Shown: positions 32,866-43,375 of the stretch, in pieces
How the letters are laid out: each line of letters starts with the position of its first letter
How positions within the stretch are numbered: position 1 is the stretch's first letter
Assembly: GCF_001552475.1 (NCBI RefSeq)
Contig: NZ_BCRG01000009.1
Location: 62,001 to 126,000, forward strand
Source of the DNA: Microbacterium oleivorans NBRC 103075
GTDB lineage: Bacteria; Actinomycetota; Actinomycetes; Actinomycetales; Microbacteriaceae
Length of the DNA: 64,000 nt
Reading direction: 5' to 3'
Program-made: the position numbers and the translations under genes
The notes under the pieces: generated by a model
The model's input: only the letters and a program-made list of their open reading frames with translations
Databases searched by the model: none
What the model was told of the DNA's origin: nothing

Positions 32866-34383
32866 ATGACCAGATCACCCCACGAGGCTGCCCTCAGCGA
32901 ACTGCGCATTGGGGGCGCCTCGTTCGCCGTGATCTACCTAGTTCTGCTCTGCCTTGTCGCGCCACTTCTGATTGTGGCTTTCGAAGACGGCGCCTACAGT
33001 GTGCTGGCGGCGACGATTGGATTGGCACTCGCGTTTTTGGCGATGTTCGAAATGCGCCGCGTAGGTCACCCGCTGACGCCCGCCGGTATTGCGGCTATCG
33101 GTGGCATCCTCATTTTCGCTTTGCGGCCGATCACCGTTCAGTCCAGCGGCTACACCACCCCGGGCGCGCTACTCGACTCGCGAACGTTTGTCGGTCCGAC
33201 CGTCGACGCGGGGGTGGCGTCCCTCGGCCAGGTCGCAACGTTTTACGCAGCATTCGGGGTCTGTTACTTCCTCATCCAGGCCAGACGTCGGGTCGCTGCG
33301 AACACGATGAAGCTCAATGCGCTGTGCTTTAGCGAAACCACAGTCCGGCGCGCTGGATTGATCTTGGTTTTCGTAACAATCTTCGCGGTCGGCTGCGCCG
33401 TTCTGCTGGTGCAATCGTCAGGGGGCCTTGCGGCTCACTTCTCGGGCGTTTCAGTTCGATCCAGCTTCCTCGCTGGCCGCTATTACTTGACGCTCGGTTA
33501 CTTGCCCCTCACGGTCGCGCTAGTGATGTATGTGCTCGTGCGCCGGTTCGCTGGTCTGAGAGAGTGGAACGGCGGCGCCCTCCTCGCAGCCGCAGTGCTC
33601 GTGGCAGTCGGGTTCACGACTGGTGGTCGTGGGCCATTGCTACTCGGTGTCATTCTTCCCATTCTGATCCTTAAGCAGACTGGTCCATCTCGGTTCACTG
33701 CTCGAACTCTGACGTTGATCGGTGGAGGACTCCTGGTAGGTGCCATGACCATGTCGCTCTTTCTTCGGGAAGGCGTTTACGATGAGGGAGCTTCGATCCG
33801 AGCGCTTCAGGCGAACCCGCTCGGCACACTGATGGAGCGATTGACATCAGGTGCTGAGACCCGGCCGTTCGACAGCCTGATCTTGCTCAACGAGGTGGAC
33901 GCAGCCGGGCAGGTGCCGTGGCTGTTTGGCCGAACATACGCGGCGGTCCCGACGTGGTTCGTTCCGGGTGACCTCATCCCTTGGAAGGACGGCGGCGCGA
34001 ATACATGGTTCACCCGTGAGTACGTGCCTCGTTTTTACTATCCGGACAAGATCGAGACCAGCATCTCGGCCATCGGCGAGGCTTATGCAAACTTCCGCTG
34101 GGTCGGAATCGTGGTTGTCGGCGTCCTTGTCGCCGTAGCAGCCGCGAAGCTGAGTGTGAGACGGTCCGGAGACGGATTCATGAAGACAACGACTATTGCG
34201 GTTCTCACCCCGCTGTTCTTCTCCTTCATCCGTGGCGATGCATTCCAAAATCTGTCGACCGTGATCCTGATCCTCGCCTTTATCGGCCTCTTCAGGGCCG
34301 GGCTTGGTCGGCTAAAGGTCGGGGAGGGCGTTCTCCCGGCGGTTCGTATGCGACCCGCTAAACCGTCGCCGCAACCGGTCTAG
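32866..34383 (+). CDS. Wzy-like oligosaccharide repeat-unit polymerase
   Basis: The 505-residue protein has about 12 membrane segments. A large external loop near residues 285-405 contains SAGETRPFDSLILLN-like TSGAETRPFDSLILLNEVD, GRTYAAVPTWFVPGDLIPW and SISAIGEAYANFRWVGIV; the last segment with the Gly-Glu-x-Tyr is typical of O-antigen/oligosaccharide polymerases. It would join flipped repeat units outside the membrane. GC is lower than in glmM and rmlA, with TTG, CTA and ATT codons, which suggests recent acquisition. A TAGCAT box ends ten bases before the ATG. No start-determining ribosome site is seen. Confidence 0.83.
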   Translation: MTRSPHEAALSELRIGGASFAVIYLVLLCLVAPLLIVAFEDGAYSVLAATIGLALAFLAMFEMRRVGHPLTPAGIAAIGGILIFALRPITVQSSGYTTPGALLDSRTFVGPTVDAGVASLGQVATFYAAFGVCYFLIQARRRVAANTMKLNALCFSETTVRRAGLILVFVTIFAVGCAVLLVQSSGGLAAHFSGVSVRSSFLAGRYYLTLGYLPLTVALVMYVLVRRFAGLREWNGGALLAAAVLVAVGFTTGGRGPLLLGVILPILILKQTGPSRFTARTLTLIGGGLLVGAMTMSLFLREGVYDEGASIRALQANPLGTLMERLTSGAETRPFDSLILLNEVDAAGQVPWLFGRTYAAVPTWFVPGDLIPWKDGGANTWFTREYVPRFYYPDKIETSISAIGEAYANFRWVGIVVVGVLVAVAAAKLSVRRSGDGFMKTTTIAVLTPLFFSFIRGDAFQNLSTVILILAFIGLFRAGLGRLKVGEGVLPAVRMRPAKPSPQPV

Positions 34384-34578
34384 CCGCGGTCGGGGTGCAT
34401 TCGAGGGGGCCCTACCTGCCTAGGCTCGTTGCGGCGTTGGACGAATCGTGAGGGCGGCCGTCGCTTGCGGAGTTGACCGTCTGACTTCCTGTAATGAGCC
34501 GGTAGCCTCCACCCAGTAGGCTTCGAACGCCCCGACGAGGCGGCATTCCGGTCGACGGATTCACACAGTGGGGGACTC

Positions 34579-36449
<1,871 letters not shown>

Positions 36450-36451
36450 CC

Positions 36452-37849
36452 ATGACGGAGTTCGGCAAGGCGCTCGCGCCCACCGAGACCGGCATCCCCG
36501 GACTCGTCGTCTGGGACCTGCCCGTTCACGGCGACAGCCGGGGCTGGTTCAAGGAGAACTGGCAGCGCGAGAAGATGACCGCCGCGGGCCTGGCCGACTT
36601 CGGCCCCGTGCAGAACAACATCTCGTTCAACGACGCCGCCGGGACGACCCGCGGCATCCACGCCGAACCGTGGGACAAGTGGGTCTCGGTCGCGACCGGC
36701 CGCATCTTCGGCGCCTGGGTCGACCTGCGTGAAGGCCCCACCTTCGGCACCGTCTTCACCACCGAGCTCGACCCGTCGCGTGCGATCTTCGTGCCGCGAG
36801 GAGTCGGCAACTCGTACCAGACCCTCGAACCCGACACCGCGTACACCTACCTCGTCAACGACCACTGGTCGCCCGACGCGTCGTACTCGTTCCTCAACCT
36901 CGCCGACGAGACCGCCGCGATCGCCTGGCCGATCCCGCTCGCCGACGTCGAGATCTCCCCGAAAGACCTCGCCCACCCGCGGCTCGCCGACGTCGTGCCC
37001 ATCCCGGCGAAGAAGACCCTCATCGTCGGGGCGAACGGCCAGCTCGGACGCGCCCTGCGCGAGGCCTACGCAGACTCCGCCTCCGTCGAGTTCGCGGGAC
37101 GCGAAGACCTCGACCTCACGAGCGACCTCACCAGCGCGCGCCGCTGGCGCGACTACGGCACCCTCGTCAACGCCGCCGCGTACACCGCAGTGGATGCCGC
37201 CGAAACCGACCGCGCCGGAGCCTGGGCCGGCAACGTCACCGCCGTCGCACAGCTCGCCCGCATCGCGACCGAGAACGGCCTGACCCTCGTCCACGTGTCG
37301 AGCGACTACGTCTTCGACGGCACCGCCGACGCGCCCTACGGCGAGGACGAGCCGGTCGCACCGCTCGGCGTCTACGGCCAGACCAAGGCCGCCGCCGACG
37401 CGATCGTCGCCACGGTTCCCCGTCACCACATCGTCCGCACCTCCTGGGTCATCGGCGAAGGCAAGAACTTCGTCCGCACGATGGCCTCGCTCGCCGAGCG
37501 GGGCATCTCGCCCTCGGTCGTCGACGACCAGATCGGGCGTCTCACCTTCACCGACGAGCTGGCCCGCGGCATCCGTCACCTGATCGACGGCGATGCGCCG
37601 TCGGGCGTCTACAACCTCACCGGCGCAGGCGACGCGGTCTCGTGGGCAGAGATCGCGGCAGACGTCTTCGCGCACTCCGGCCACGACCGTGCGCGCGTGA
37701 CGGGGGTGTCGACCGACGAGTACTTCGCCTCGGCATCCGGCCCTGTCGCGCCGCGACCCCGGTGGTCGGTGCTCGACCTCGCGAAGATCGAGGCGACCGG
37801 GTTCACGCCGCGCGACTGGCGCGAGTCGCTGAGCGACTACCTCGGCTGA
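36452..37849 (+). CDS. Fused dTDP-4-keto-rhamnose 3,5-epimerase / dTDP-4-keto-rhamnose reductase
   Basis: The 465-residue bifunctional enzyme finishes dTDP-L-rhamnose synthesis. Residues about 1-188 are RmlC-like: DSRGWFKENWQREKM, NNISFNDAAGTTRGIHAEPWDKW with the catalytic His, and FVPRGVGNSYQTLE. Residues about 190-465 are RmlD-like: TLIVGANGQLGRALREAY, VNAAAYTAVDAAETD, HVSSDYVFDGT, YGQTKAAADAIV (Tyr/Lys pair) and RTSWVIGEGKNF. Usually these are two genes; the fusion is found in some Actinobacteria. The ATG is two bases after the rmlB stop. The epimerase half should be checked for its full set of active-site residues. Confidence 0.93.
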   Translation: MTEFGKALAPTETGIPGLVVWDLPVHGDSRGWFKENWQREKMTAAGLADFGPVQNNISFNDAAGTTRGIHAEPWDKWVSVATGRIFGAWVDLREGPTFGTVFTTELDPSRAIFVPRGVGNSYQTLEPDTAYTYLVNDHWSPDASYSFLNLADETAAIAWPIPLADVEISPKDLAHPRLADVVPIPAKKTLIVGANGQLGRALREAYADSASVEFAGREDLDLTSDLTSARRWRDYGTLVNAAAYTAVDAAETDRAGAWAGNVTAVAQLARIATENGLTLVHVSSDYVFDGTADAPYGEDEPVAPLGVYGQTKAAADAIVATVPRHHIVRTSWVIGEGKNFVRTMASLAERGISPSVVDDQIGRLTFTDELARGIRHLIDGDAPSGVYNLTGAGDAVSWAEIAADVFAHSGHDRARVTGVSTDEYFASASGPVAPRPRWSVLDLAKIEATGFTPRDWRESLSDYLG

Positions 37850-37976
37850 GCCCTGCCCTTGGCCTAACTCATCGTCCGGCGATTGGCCAGGGGGTGGTCG
37901 GTATCGGAGGCCCTGCTTAGCGTGGTTGGCCTCGGGACGTTCCGCTCCCGGACCGATCGACGGAAGGACCAGTTCT

Positions 37977-38147
37977 ATGGGACTCGACGACAAGATCAAG
38001 AACGCTGCTCAGGACCTCACGGGTAAGGGCAAGGAGGGCGCCGGCAAGGCGACCAACGACGAAAGCCTCGAAGCCGAGGGTCACAAGGACCAGACCGCCG
38101 CCGACCTCAAGCAGGCCGGCGAGCACGTCAAGGACGCTTTCAAGTAA
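37977..38147 (+). CDS. CsbD-family stress protein
   Basis: This 56-residue hydrophilic protein of the CsbD/YjbJ type starts MGLDDKIKNAAQDLTGKGKE and goes on with AGKATNDESLEAEG and DLKQAGEHVKDAFK. Family members are small, helical, general-stress-induced and of unknown function. GGAAGGACC precedes the ATG, and a strong terminator follows, so it is a single-gene unit. Part of this gene and its downstream region is repeated as a relic at 51,473-51,590. Confidence 0.93.
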   Translation: MGLDDKIKNAAQDLTGKGKEGAGKATNDESLEAEGHKDQTAADLKQAGEHVKDAFK

Positions 38148-38157
38148 AAAGCGACCT

Positions 38158-38194
38158 CCGAACGCCCGGGCTCCGAACGGACCCGGGCGTTCGG
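38158..38194 (+). terminator. Terminator-like hairpin after csbD
   Basis: A 13-bp perfect stem, CCGAACGCCCGGG (38,158-38,170) with CCCGGGCGTTCGG (38,182-38,194), has an 11-base loop. The run of T is weak, but the stem is very stable and lies just after the stop. Confidence 0.75.
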
Positions 38195-38292
38195 CGTTCC
38201 CCGGGGAGACCCACCCGCCGCTGCACTGGCGGCCGGGCGAGGCGGATCCGCATAACCCCGGACGTTCGGCTAGGGCGTCCGGCGGCGCGGCG

Positions 38293-39756
38293 TCAATTCC
38301 AGGTATGCACCGGCTCGTTCGTATGCATCGCCTCGCGGTACTCCAGCAACGTGGCACGGAGAGCGTCGGCCCGCTCCATCCCCGAGCGCGCCCGCATCCG
38401 TCGGACGAACCAGTCGGCACCGTTCGTCTTGGTCGCACAGCGACCCTCGATGATCCCGAGGTAGCGGTCACGCTCTCCGGGGGAGACGCCCCACGTGTCG
38501 AGACCCTTAGCGGCGAGGGGGAGAAGCGTGTCGAGGATCAGCTTCGTCGCCGGCACCTGACCGATGCCTGGCCACGACAGCCGTGCGTCGATACCCACCC
38601 GCGCGGCCGACTGAAAGTTCTCTCGGGCTGTCGCGAACGGCATCCGCGACCACACCGGGCGCTCATCCTCCGCCAGGGAACGCACCAGGCCGAAATAGAA
38701 AGCAGCGTTCGCGACCGTGTCGACCACCGTCGGACCGGCCGCGAGGATGCGGTTCTCCACGCGCAGGTGCGGCACGCCATCGGCGACGTCGTACACCGGC
38801 CGGTTCCACCGATACACCGTGCCGTTGTGCAGCTTCAGCTCCGCCAGCGACGGCACCCCACCCGACTCGAGCACGTCGAGCGGGTCCTCGTCGTCGATGA
38901 TCGGCAGCAGCGCCGGGAAGTAGCGGACGTTCTCTTCGAACAGATCGAACACCGACGTGATCCAGCGCTCGCCGAACCACACCCGCGGACGCACGCCCTG
39001 CGCCTTCAGCTCCTCGCTGCGGGTGTCAGTCGCCTGCTCGAACAGCGGGATGCGCGACTCGCGCCACAGCTCCCGCCCCAGCAGGTACGGCGAGTTCGCC
39101 GCGACCGCGAGCTGCGCACCCGCGATCGCCTGCGACGCGTTCCAATACGACGCGAACTGCGCCGGCGAGGTCTGCACGTGGAACTGCGTACTCGTGCACG
39201 CCGCCTCGGGCACGATCGAGTCGGCCGTCGTCTCGAGTCGCTCACGACCGGCGATCGAGATCGCGATGTCCTCACCGCGCGCGTCGAGCACCTGCTCGTT
39301 CAGCAGGTCGTACCGCGAGTCGTCGCTCAGCGTGCTGCGGCTCAGGTGCGGCTCCGCGAGGGTGGGCAGGATGCCGATCATCACCAGATGCGCGCCGAGA
39401 TCCTCGCTCCGCTCCTCGGCATCGTTGAGCTTCTGCCGAAGGCCGTCCTCGAACACCGTCAGACCGCCCTCGCGGAGCTTCGCTGGCGGCACGTTGATCT
39501 CGACGTTGAAGCGACCGAGCTCCGTCACGAACGCGGGGTCGGCGATTGCTTGCAGGACCTGCTCGTTCCGCATTGCGGGGTCTCCGACGGCATCCACAAG
39601 GTTCAGCTCGAGTTCGAGGCCCGTCATCGGGTCATCCGTGTCGAAGCGGGCTTCGCCCAGCATCCGTTCGAAGACGTCGAGGTTCCGACGGATCTTCTCG
39701 CGATGAAGGGTGCGATCGGCACCGGTGATCTCTTGCTTCTCGACTTCTTCTCCCAC
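38293..39756 (-). CDS. Glutamate-cysteine ligase family protein
   Basis: The 487-residue protein is of the actinobacterial GCS type, related to enzymes that join Glu and Cys (or similar) with ATP. Visible are GLELELNLVDAVGDPAMRNE (the acidic metal-binding start), ELGRFNVEINVPPAKL, VMIGILPTLAEPHLS, EAACTSTQFHVQTSPAQFA, AVAANSPYLLGRELW, RVWFGERW and PHLRVENRILAAGPTVVD. A GTG start at 39,756 is chosen because the conserved sequence begins there. The product could serve thiol or gamma-glutamyl metabolism; mycothiol synthesis does not need it, so the exact reaction is open. Confidence 0.88.
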   Translation of the reverse strand: MGEEVEKQEITGADRTLHREKIRRNLDVFERMLGEARFDTDDPMTGLELELNLVDAVGDPAMRNEQVLQAIADPAFVTELGRFNVEINVPPAKLREGGLTVFEDGLRQKLNDAEERSEDLGAHLVMIGILPTLAEPHLSRSTLSDDSRYDLLNEQVLDARGEDIAISIAGRERLETTADSIVPEAACTSTQFHVQTSPAQFASYWNASQAIAGAQLAVAANSPYLLGRELWRESRIPLFEQATDTRSEELKAQGVRPRVWFGERWITSVFDLFEENVRYFPALLPIIDDEDPLDVLESGGVPSLAELKLHNGTVYRWNRPVYDVADGVPHLRVENRILAAGPTVVDTVANAAFYFGLVRSLAEDERPVWSRMPFATARENFQSAARVGIDARLSWPGIGQVPATKLILDTLLPLAAKGLDTWGVSPGERDRYLGIIEGRCATKTNGADWFVRRMRARSGMERADALRATLLEYREAMHTNEPVHTWN

Positions 39757-39830
39757 CCCGCCACGATAGGTCGGGTCGTCGCGAACGCATGGGGCGGTTG
39801 ACAAGCGTTGCGCTCGTCCCGCACCGCGTC

Positions 39831-40580
39831 TCAGCGGATGCCGACGTAGAAGCGCGACTCCTCGCTGCGATGGAGCGCGTGGTACAGCTCGAAAGGTACG
39901 CCGTCGGCATCCCACGCCACCGACTCGATTGCCAGGACCGGCTTTCCGGACGCCAACTCGAGCAACTCGGCATCCTTGCGGTCAGGGATCACTGCGCTGA
40001 TCCAGCGATCCGCGCCGCTCGGCTCGACACCGAAGCGGCGGCGGAGGAGCGCGTACAGCGACGCGTTCTCGAGCTGCGTCGGCGACAGGGTCGGAAAGCG
40101 CTCGGCGGGCAGAACCGTCTGAACGAGCAGCCACGGCGTCTCGTCGACGCTGCGGAGTCGACGCAGGCGGACGACAGGATCGCCGACCCCGATCTTCAGG
40201 TGGTCCGCCTCACGGGCGTCTGCCTCGCCTGTCGAGAAGTCGAGGACCCGGGTCGAGATGGTGCGGCCGGTGGGAGCGAGGTCGTCGGAGGATCCGGTGA
40301 CGGCGCCGACGAACTTCAGTTCCGGCCGTTGGGGTGCCACGAAGGATCCGCGCGCGCGCACTTTGTAGATGAGTCCGTTCCGGACGAGCTCGCCCAGAGC
40401 CTCCCTGACCACGGTGCGTGAGACCCCGTAACGGTCGATCAGCTCGGACTCCGAGGGCAGTGCCTGATCAGGTCGGAGAACGCCCTCCTCGATCTCGCTT
40501 CGCAATCGGCGCGCGAGCTGTTGCCACAGCGGTACGTCGGCATCGCGATCGAGCGTGCTGTTCGTCGCACGTGTCGGCAT
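39831..40580 (-). CDS. GntR/HutC-family transcriptional regulator
   Basis: The 249-residue regulator has an N-terminal winged helix (about 15-82: PLWQQLARRLRSEIEEGVLR, LPSESELIDRYGVSRTVVREAL, LVRNGLIYKVRARGSFV) and a C-terminal UTRA effector domain (about 100-245: VVRLRRLRSVDETPWLLVQT, FELYHALHRSEESRFYV). AAGGAG precedes the ATG. It is divergent from the sugar ABC operon, with paired inverted repeats on that operon's transcription start, so it is most likely its substrate-responsive repressor. Confidence 0.94.
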   Translation of the reverse strand: MPTRATNSTLDRDADVPLWQQLARRLRSEIEEGVLRPDQALPSESELIDRYGVSRTVVREALGELVRNGLIYKVRARGSFVAPQRPELKFVGAVTGSSDDLAPTGRTISTRVLDFSTGEADAREADHLKIGVGDPVVRLRRLRSVDETPWLLVQTVLPAERFPTLSPTQLENASLYALLRRRFGVEPSGADRWISAVIPDRKDAELLELASGKPVLAIESVAWDADGVPFELYHALHRSEESRFYVGIR

Positions 40581-40629
40581 CTGTACTCCTTCGCCCTGCG
40601 GCTCGGCGTCGAGCGTATCAACCTCGCAA

Positions 40630-40659
40630 TTGACATCGCGGGTTCGCTGTCCCTACTTT
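40630..40659 (+). promoter_or_regulatory. Sigma-70-type promoter of the ABC/catabolic operon
   Basis: A consensus -35 TTGACA (40,630-40,635) and a -10 TACTTT (40,654-40,659) are separated by 18 bp. This is the best -35/-10 pair seen in the window. Transcription would start near 40,666, inside the palindromes described next, and about 100 nt before the binding-protein start codon. Confidence 0.75.
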
Positions 40660-40661
40660 AG

Positions 40662-40692
40662 TCATTACCAACTTGTAATGACAGGTTGGTAA
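40662..40692. promoter_or_regulatory. Candidate GntR operator, two interleaved dyads
   Basis: Dyad one is TCATTAC (40,662-40,668) with GTAATGA (40,675-40,681). Dyad two is TTACCAAC (40,665-40,672) with GTTGGTAA (40,685-40,692). They overlap each other and the predicted transcription start, a placement suited to repression by the divergent GntR/HutC protein. Confidence 0.7.
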
Positions 40693-40764
40693 GGACATGT
40701 TCTGATCCGCGCACTCAACGAGCGAGTGCCCGACTCGCGAAGACGCGAACAGTGGAGGCAACAG

Positions 40765-41850
40765 ATGAAGTTCCCGAATATGCGGCGCGCCCTGACCGCC
40801 GCAGCGGCCACCGCAGCCGCAGCAGTGATCCTCGCCGGCTGTGCGGCCTCGGCCGAGCCCGCCGGCTCATCCGGTGGCGAGCCCAAGGGGCTGAAGATCG
40901 CCCTGTCGAACGGGTTCGTGAACGGGTGGCGACTCACCCTGATCGACAAGTTCGAAACCGAGGCCGACAAGCTGAAGTCGGACGGCGTCGTCTCCGACTA
41001 CTCCGTCGTCAACGCCCCGGGCGAGAACAGTGCAACGGAGCAGGCGTCGCAGATCCGCAGCCTCATGCTGCAGAACCCCGACGTGCTGATGGTGATCCCC
41101 GCCTCGTCCAGCGCTCTCAAGCCGGTGATCGAAGAGGCCTGCACCGCGGGCATCAACGTCATCATCCTCGACGCCGACATGGACACCAGCTGCGGCACTG
41201 TCGTGCGCAACGACTACGGGCAGTGGGGCGCTGACTCCATTCAGCCGGCCCTCGACGCGATCGACGGCAAGGGCGACATCGTCATCAACCGCGGCGTCGT
41301 CGGCTCGCAGCCGGAAGAAGCGTTCCACGCCCGTCAGATGGAGATCCTGAAGGACTACCCCGATGTGAAGGTCGCGGCCGAGGTCAACGGCTTCTGCGAC
41401 TCTGCGACCGCGCAGAAGGAGATCGTGGGCGTCCTCGGTTCCCTGCCCGAGATCGCGGCCGTCCCCGGGTGCATCGGCGGTATGGGTGTCGTGCAGGCAT
41501 TCGAATCCGCAGGGCGCGAGGCGCCGGTCGTCGTCTTCGACACCGATGGCAAGTCGTTGAAGTTCTGGCAGGAGAGCGGTCTCGACAACGGCTCCTTCGC
41601 CGCCCTGACGGACCCCGGTCAGGTCGTGGCCGCCGTCTACGTCGCTCTCGCCAAGGAGCGCCGTGACGACGTCCCGAACGAGGTCGTGCTGCCGCTCGTC
41701 CAGGTCGCGCAGGCCGACCTCGACTACTGGGTCGACGCGCTCGGCACGGATGAGTACGCCGCCAACGCGTGGGACGAGGCATCCATCACGGCTGCTCTCG
41801 AGGCGATCGCCGCGGGCGAGCCCGTCGAAGCACCCGCGCTCAAGAAGTAA
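40765..41850 (+). CDS. Sugar ABC transporter substrate-binding lipoprotein
   Basis: The 361-residue ribose-type periplasmic binding protein is anchored as a lipoprotein (lipobox ILAGC, Cys26). The fold landmarks are KIALSNGFVNGWRLTLIDKF, QIRSLMLQNPDVLMVIPASS, INVIILDADMD, GDIVINRGVVGSQPEEA and PVVVFDTDGKSLKFWQESG. An AGGCAACAG ribosome site (GGAGG at about 40,754) precedes the ATG. It is the first gene of a seven-gene plus-strand operon. The ligand is not evident; the family binds pentoses, hexoses, AI-2 and polyols. Confidence 0.93.
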   Translation: MKFPNMRRALTAAAATAAAAVILAGCAASAEPAGSSGGEPKGLKIALSNGFVNGWRLTLIDKFETEADKLKSDGVVSDYSVVNAPGENSATEQASQIRSLMLQNPDVLMVIPASSSALKPVIEEACTAGINVIILDADMDTSCGTVVRNDYGQWGADSIQPALDAIDGKGDIVINRGVVGSQPEEAFHARQMEILKDYPDVKVAAEVNGFCDSATAQKEIVGVLGSLPEIAAVPGCIGGMGVVQAFESAGREAPVVVFDTDGKSLKFWQESGLDNGSFAALTDPGQVVAAVYVALAKERRDDVPNEVVLPLVQVAQADLDYWVDALGTDEYAANAWDEASITAALEAIAAGEPVEAPALKK

Positions 41851-41884
41851 TCCGTCCGGCCGACCGGTTCGAAGGAACACTCCC

Positions 41885-43375
41885 ATGACCTCTGCGATGA
41901 ACACGCCCGGACACAGCGCCGTCACGCCGCCGCTGCTGACCGCTACCGACGTGTCGAAGCGATACGGCAAGACCGCCGCGTTGACGGGCATCGACATCAC
42001 CGTCGGAGCGGGAGAGATCCTCGGACTGGTCGGCCACAACGGCGCAGGCAAGAGCACGCTCATGCGCGTGCTCGCAGGCCGCGAAGCCCCCGATCACGGA
42101 TCGGTGGCGTGGCGCGCCCCCGGTCCGTGGAATCAGCGCACCGCCGCTGCCGCGGGCGTGCGCATGGTGTACCAGGAGCTCGCACTCTGCCCGGACCTCA
42201 CCGTCGCCGAGAACATCGCGCTGTCGGATGCCGCGGCGCGAGGCTGGCGGTGGCGGCGTACCGCCGAGCGCCGCGTCGCACAGACGCTCGACGACATCTT
42301 TCCGGGGCACGGCATCGACATCGTCCGTCGGGTCGTCGACCTCAGCATGGCGCAGCGTCAGATGCTCGAGATCGCTCGCGCCCTCTGTACTGACGGCCTG
42401 TCGATGCTCATCCTGGACGAGCCGACCGAGTCGCTGAGCGTGGACGCGACCCGCCAGCTTTACGCCCACCTCCGCTCGCTGACCGCACGGGGCGTGAGCA
42501 TGGTGCTCATCTCGCACCGCATGCAGGAGGTCCTCGCCAACGCCGACCGAATCGCCGTCATGAAGGACGGTCGCATCGTCGAGGTGACCGGCGCGGCAGT
42601 GACGAGCGAGGACGCACTGCTGGCGACGATGGGCGGCGACGTCCACGCCGACACCAGCACGGTCCGCCGGGTGACGAGCGCACCCCGACCCGACGTGCGC
42701 GCCGAAGGCACACTCGCCCGACTCGACGATCTGGGCGTCGAGCTGCACGTCCGCCCCGGCGAGGTCGTCGGCCTCGCGGGCCTGGCCGGCCACGGACAGG
42801 ATGTCGCGCTGCGACGGCTGTGGTCGAACAGCCGGGGCGCGACGGTGGCCAAGCGACGCGCCTACGTGCCCGGCGACCGGCAGACGAGCGGGATCTTCCC
42901 GCTGTGGACCGTCGCGGAGAACCTCACCGTGGCATCCACCCGACAGCTCTCCACCGCGGGTGTCGTGCGATCCGGTCGCAAGAGTGCGCTCGCGGGGGAG
43001 TGGGTGCAGCGCCTGAACATCAAGGGCGGTGCGCGCTCGCCCATCACCGCCCTGTCCGGCGGCAATCAACAGAAGGTCCTGGTCGCCCGAGCGTTCGCAA
43101 CGGACGCCGTCCTCGTTCTGCTCGACGACCCGTTCCGGGGCGTCGACGTGACGACGAAGAACGAGCTCTACGCCCTCATGCGCGTCGAGGCCGCTCGCGG
43201 ACGATCAGTCATCTGGTACTCGACCGAGAACGGCGAGATGGCCCACTGCGACCGCGTCTACGTGTTCCGATCCGGCCGCATCGTCAGCGAGCTGCGCGGC
43301 GACGAGATCACCGAGGACCGCATCATCGCCGACTCGTTCGGCACCGACGAACGCATCGAGGAGATCGCGCGATGA
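41885..43375 (+). CDS. Sugar ABC transporter ATP-binding protein (RbsA type)
   Basis: This is a 496-residue double ATPase. The first NBD has Walker A GHNGAGKST (about 51), Q-loop VYQELALCPDL, signature DLSMAQRQ and Walker B LLILDEP-like MLILDEPTES. The second NBD lacks a proper Walker A (GLAGHGQDVAL), as is usual in RbsA/LsrA-type proteins, but keeps the signature LSGGNQQK and LLDDPFRGVD. It energises the two permeases that follow. The ATG at 41,885 lies 34 bp after the binding protein; the open frame upstream overlaps it. Confidence 0.95.
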   Translation: MTSAMNTPGHSAVTPPLLTATDVSKRYGKTAALTGIDITVGAGEILGLVGHNGAGKSTLMRVLAGREAPDHGSVAWRAPGPWNQRTAAAAGVRMVYQELALCPDLTVAENIALSDAAARGWRWRRTAERRVAQTLDDIFPGHGIDIVRRVVDLSMAQRQMLEIARALCTDGLSMLILDEPTESLSVDATRQLYAHLRSLTARGVSMVLISHRMQEVLANADRIAVMKDGRIVEVTGAAVTSEDALLATMGGDVHADTSTVRRVTSAPRPDVRAEGTLARLDDLGVELHVRPGEVVGLAGLAGHGQDVALRRLWSNSRGATVAKRRAYVPGDRQTSGIFPLWTVAENLTVASTRQLSTAGVVRSGRKSALAGEWVQRLNIKGGARSPITALSGGNQQKVLVARAFATDAVLVLLDDPFRGVDVTTKNELYALMRVEAARGRSVIWYSTENGEMAHCDRVYVFRSGRIVSELRGDEITEDRIIADSFGTDERIEEIAR

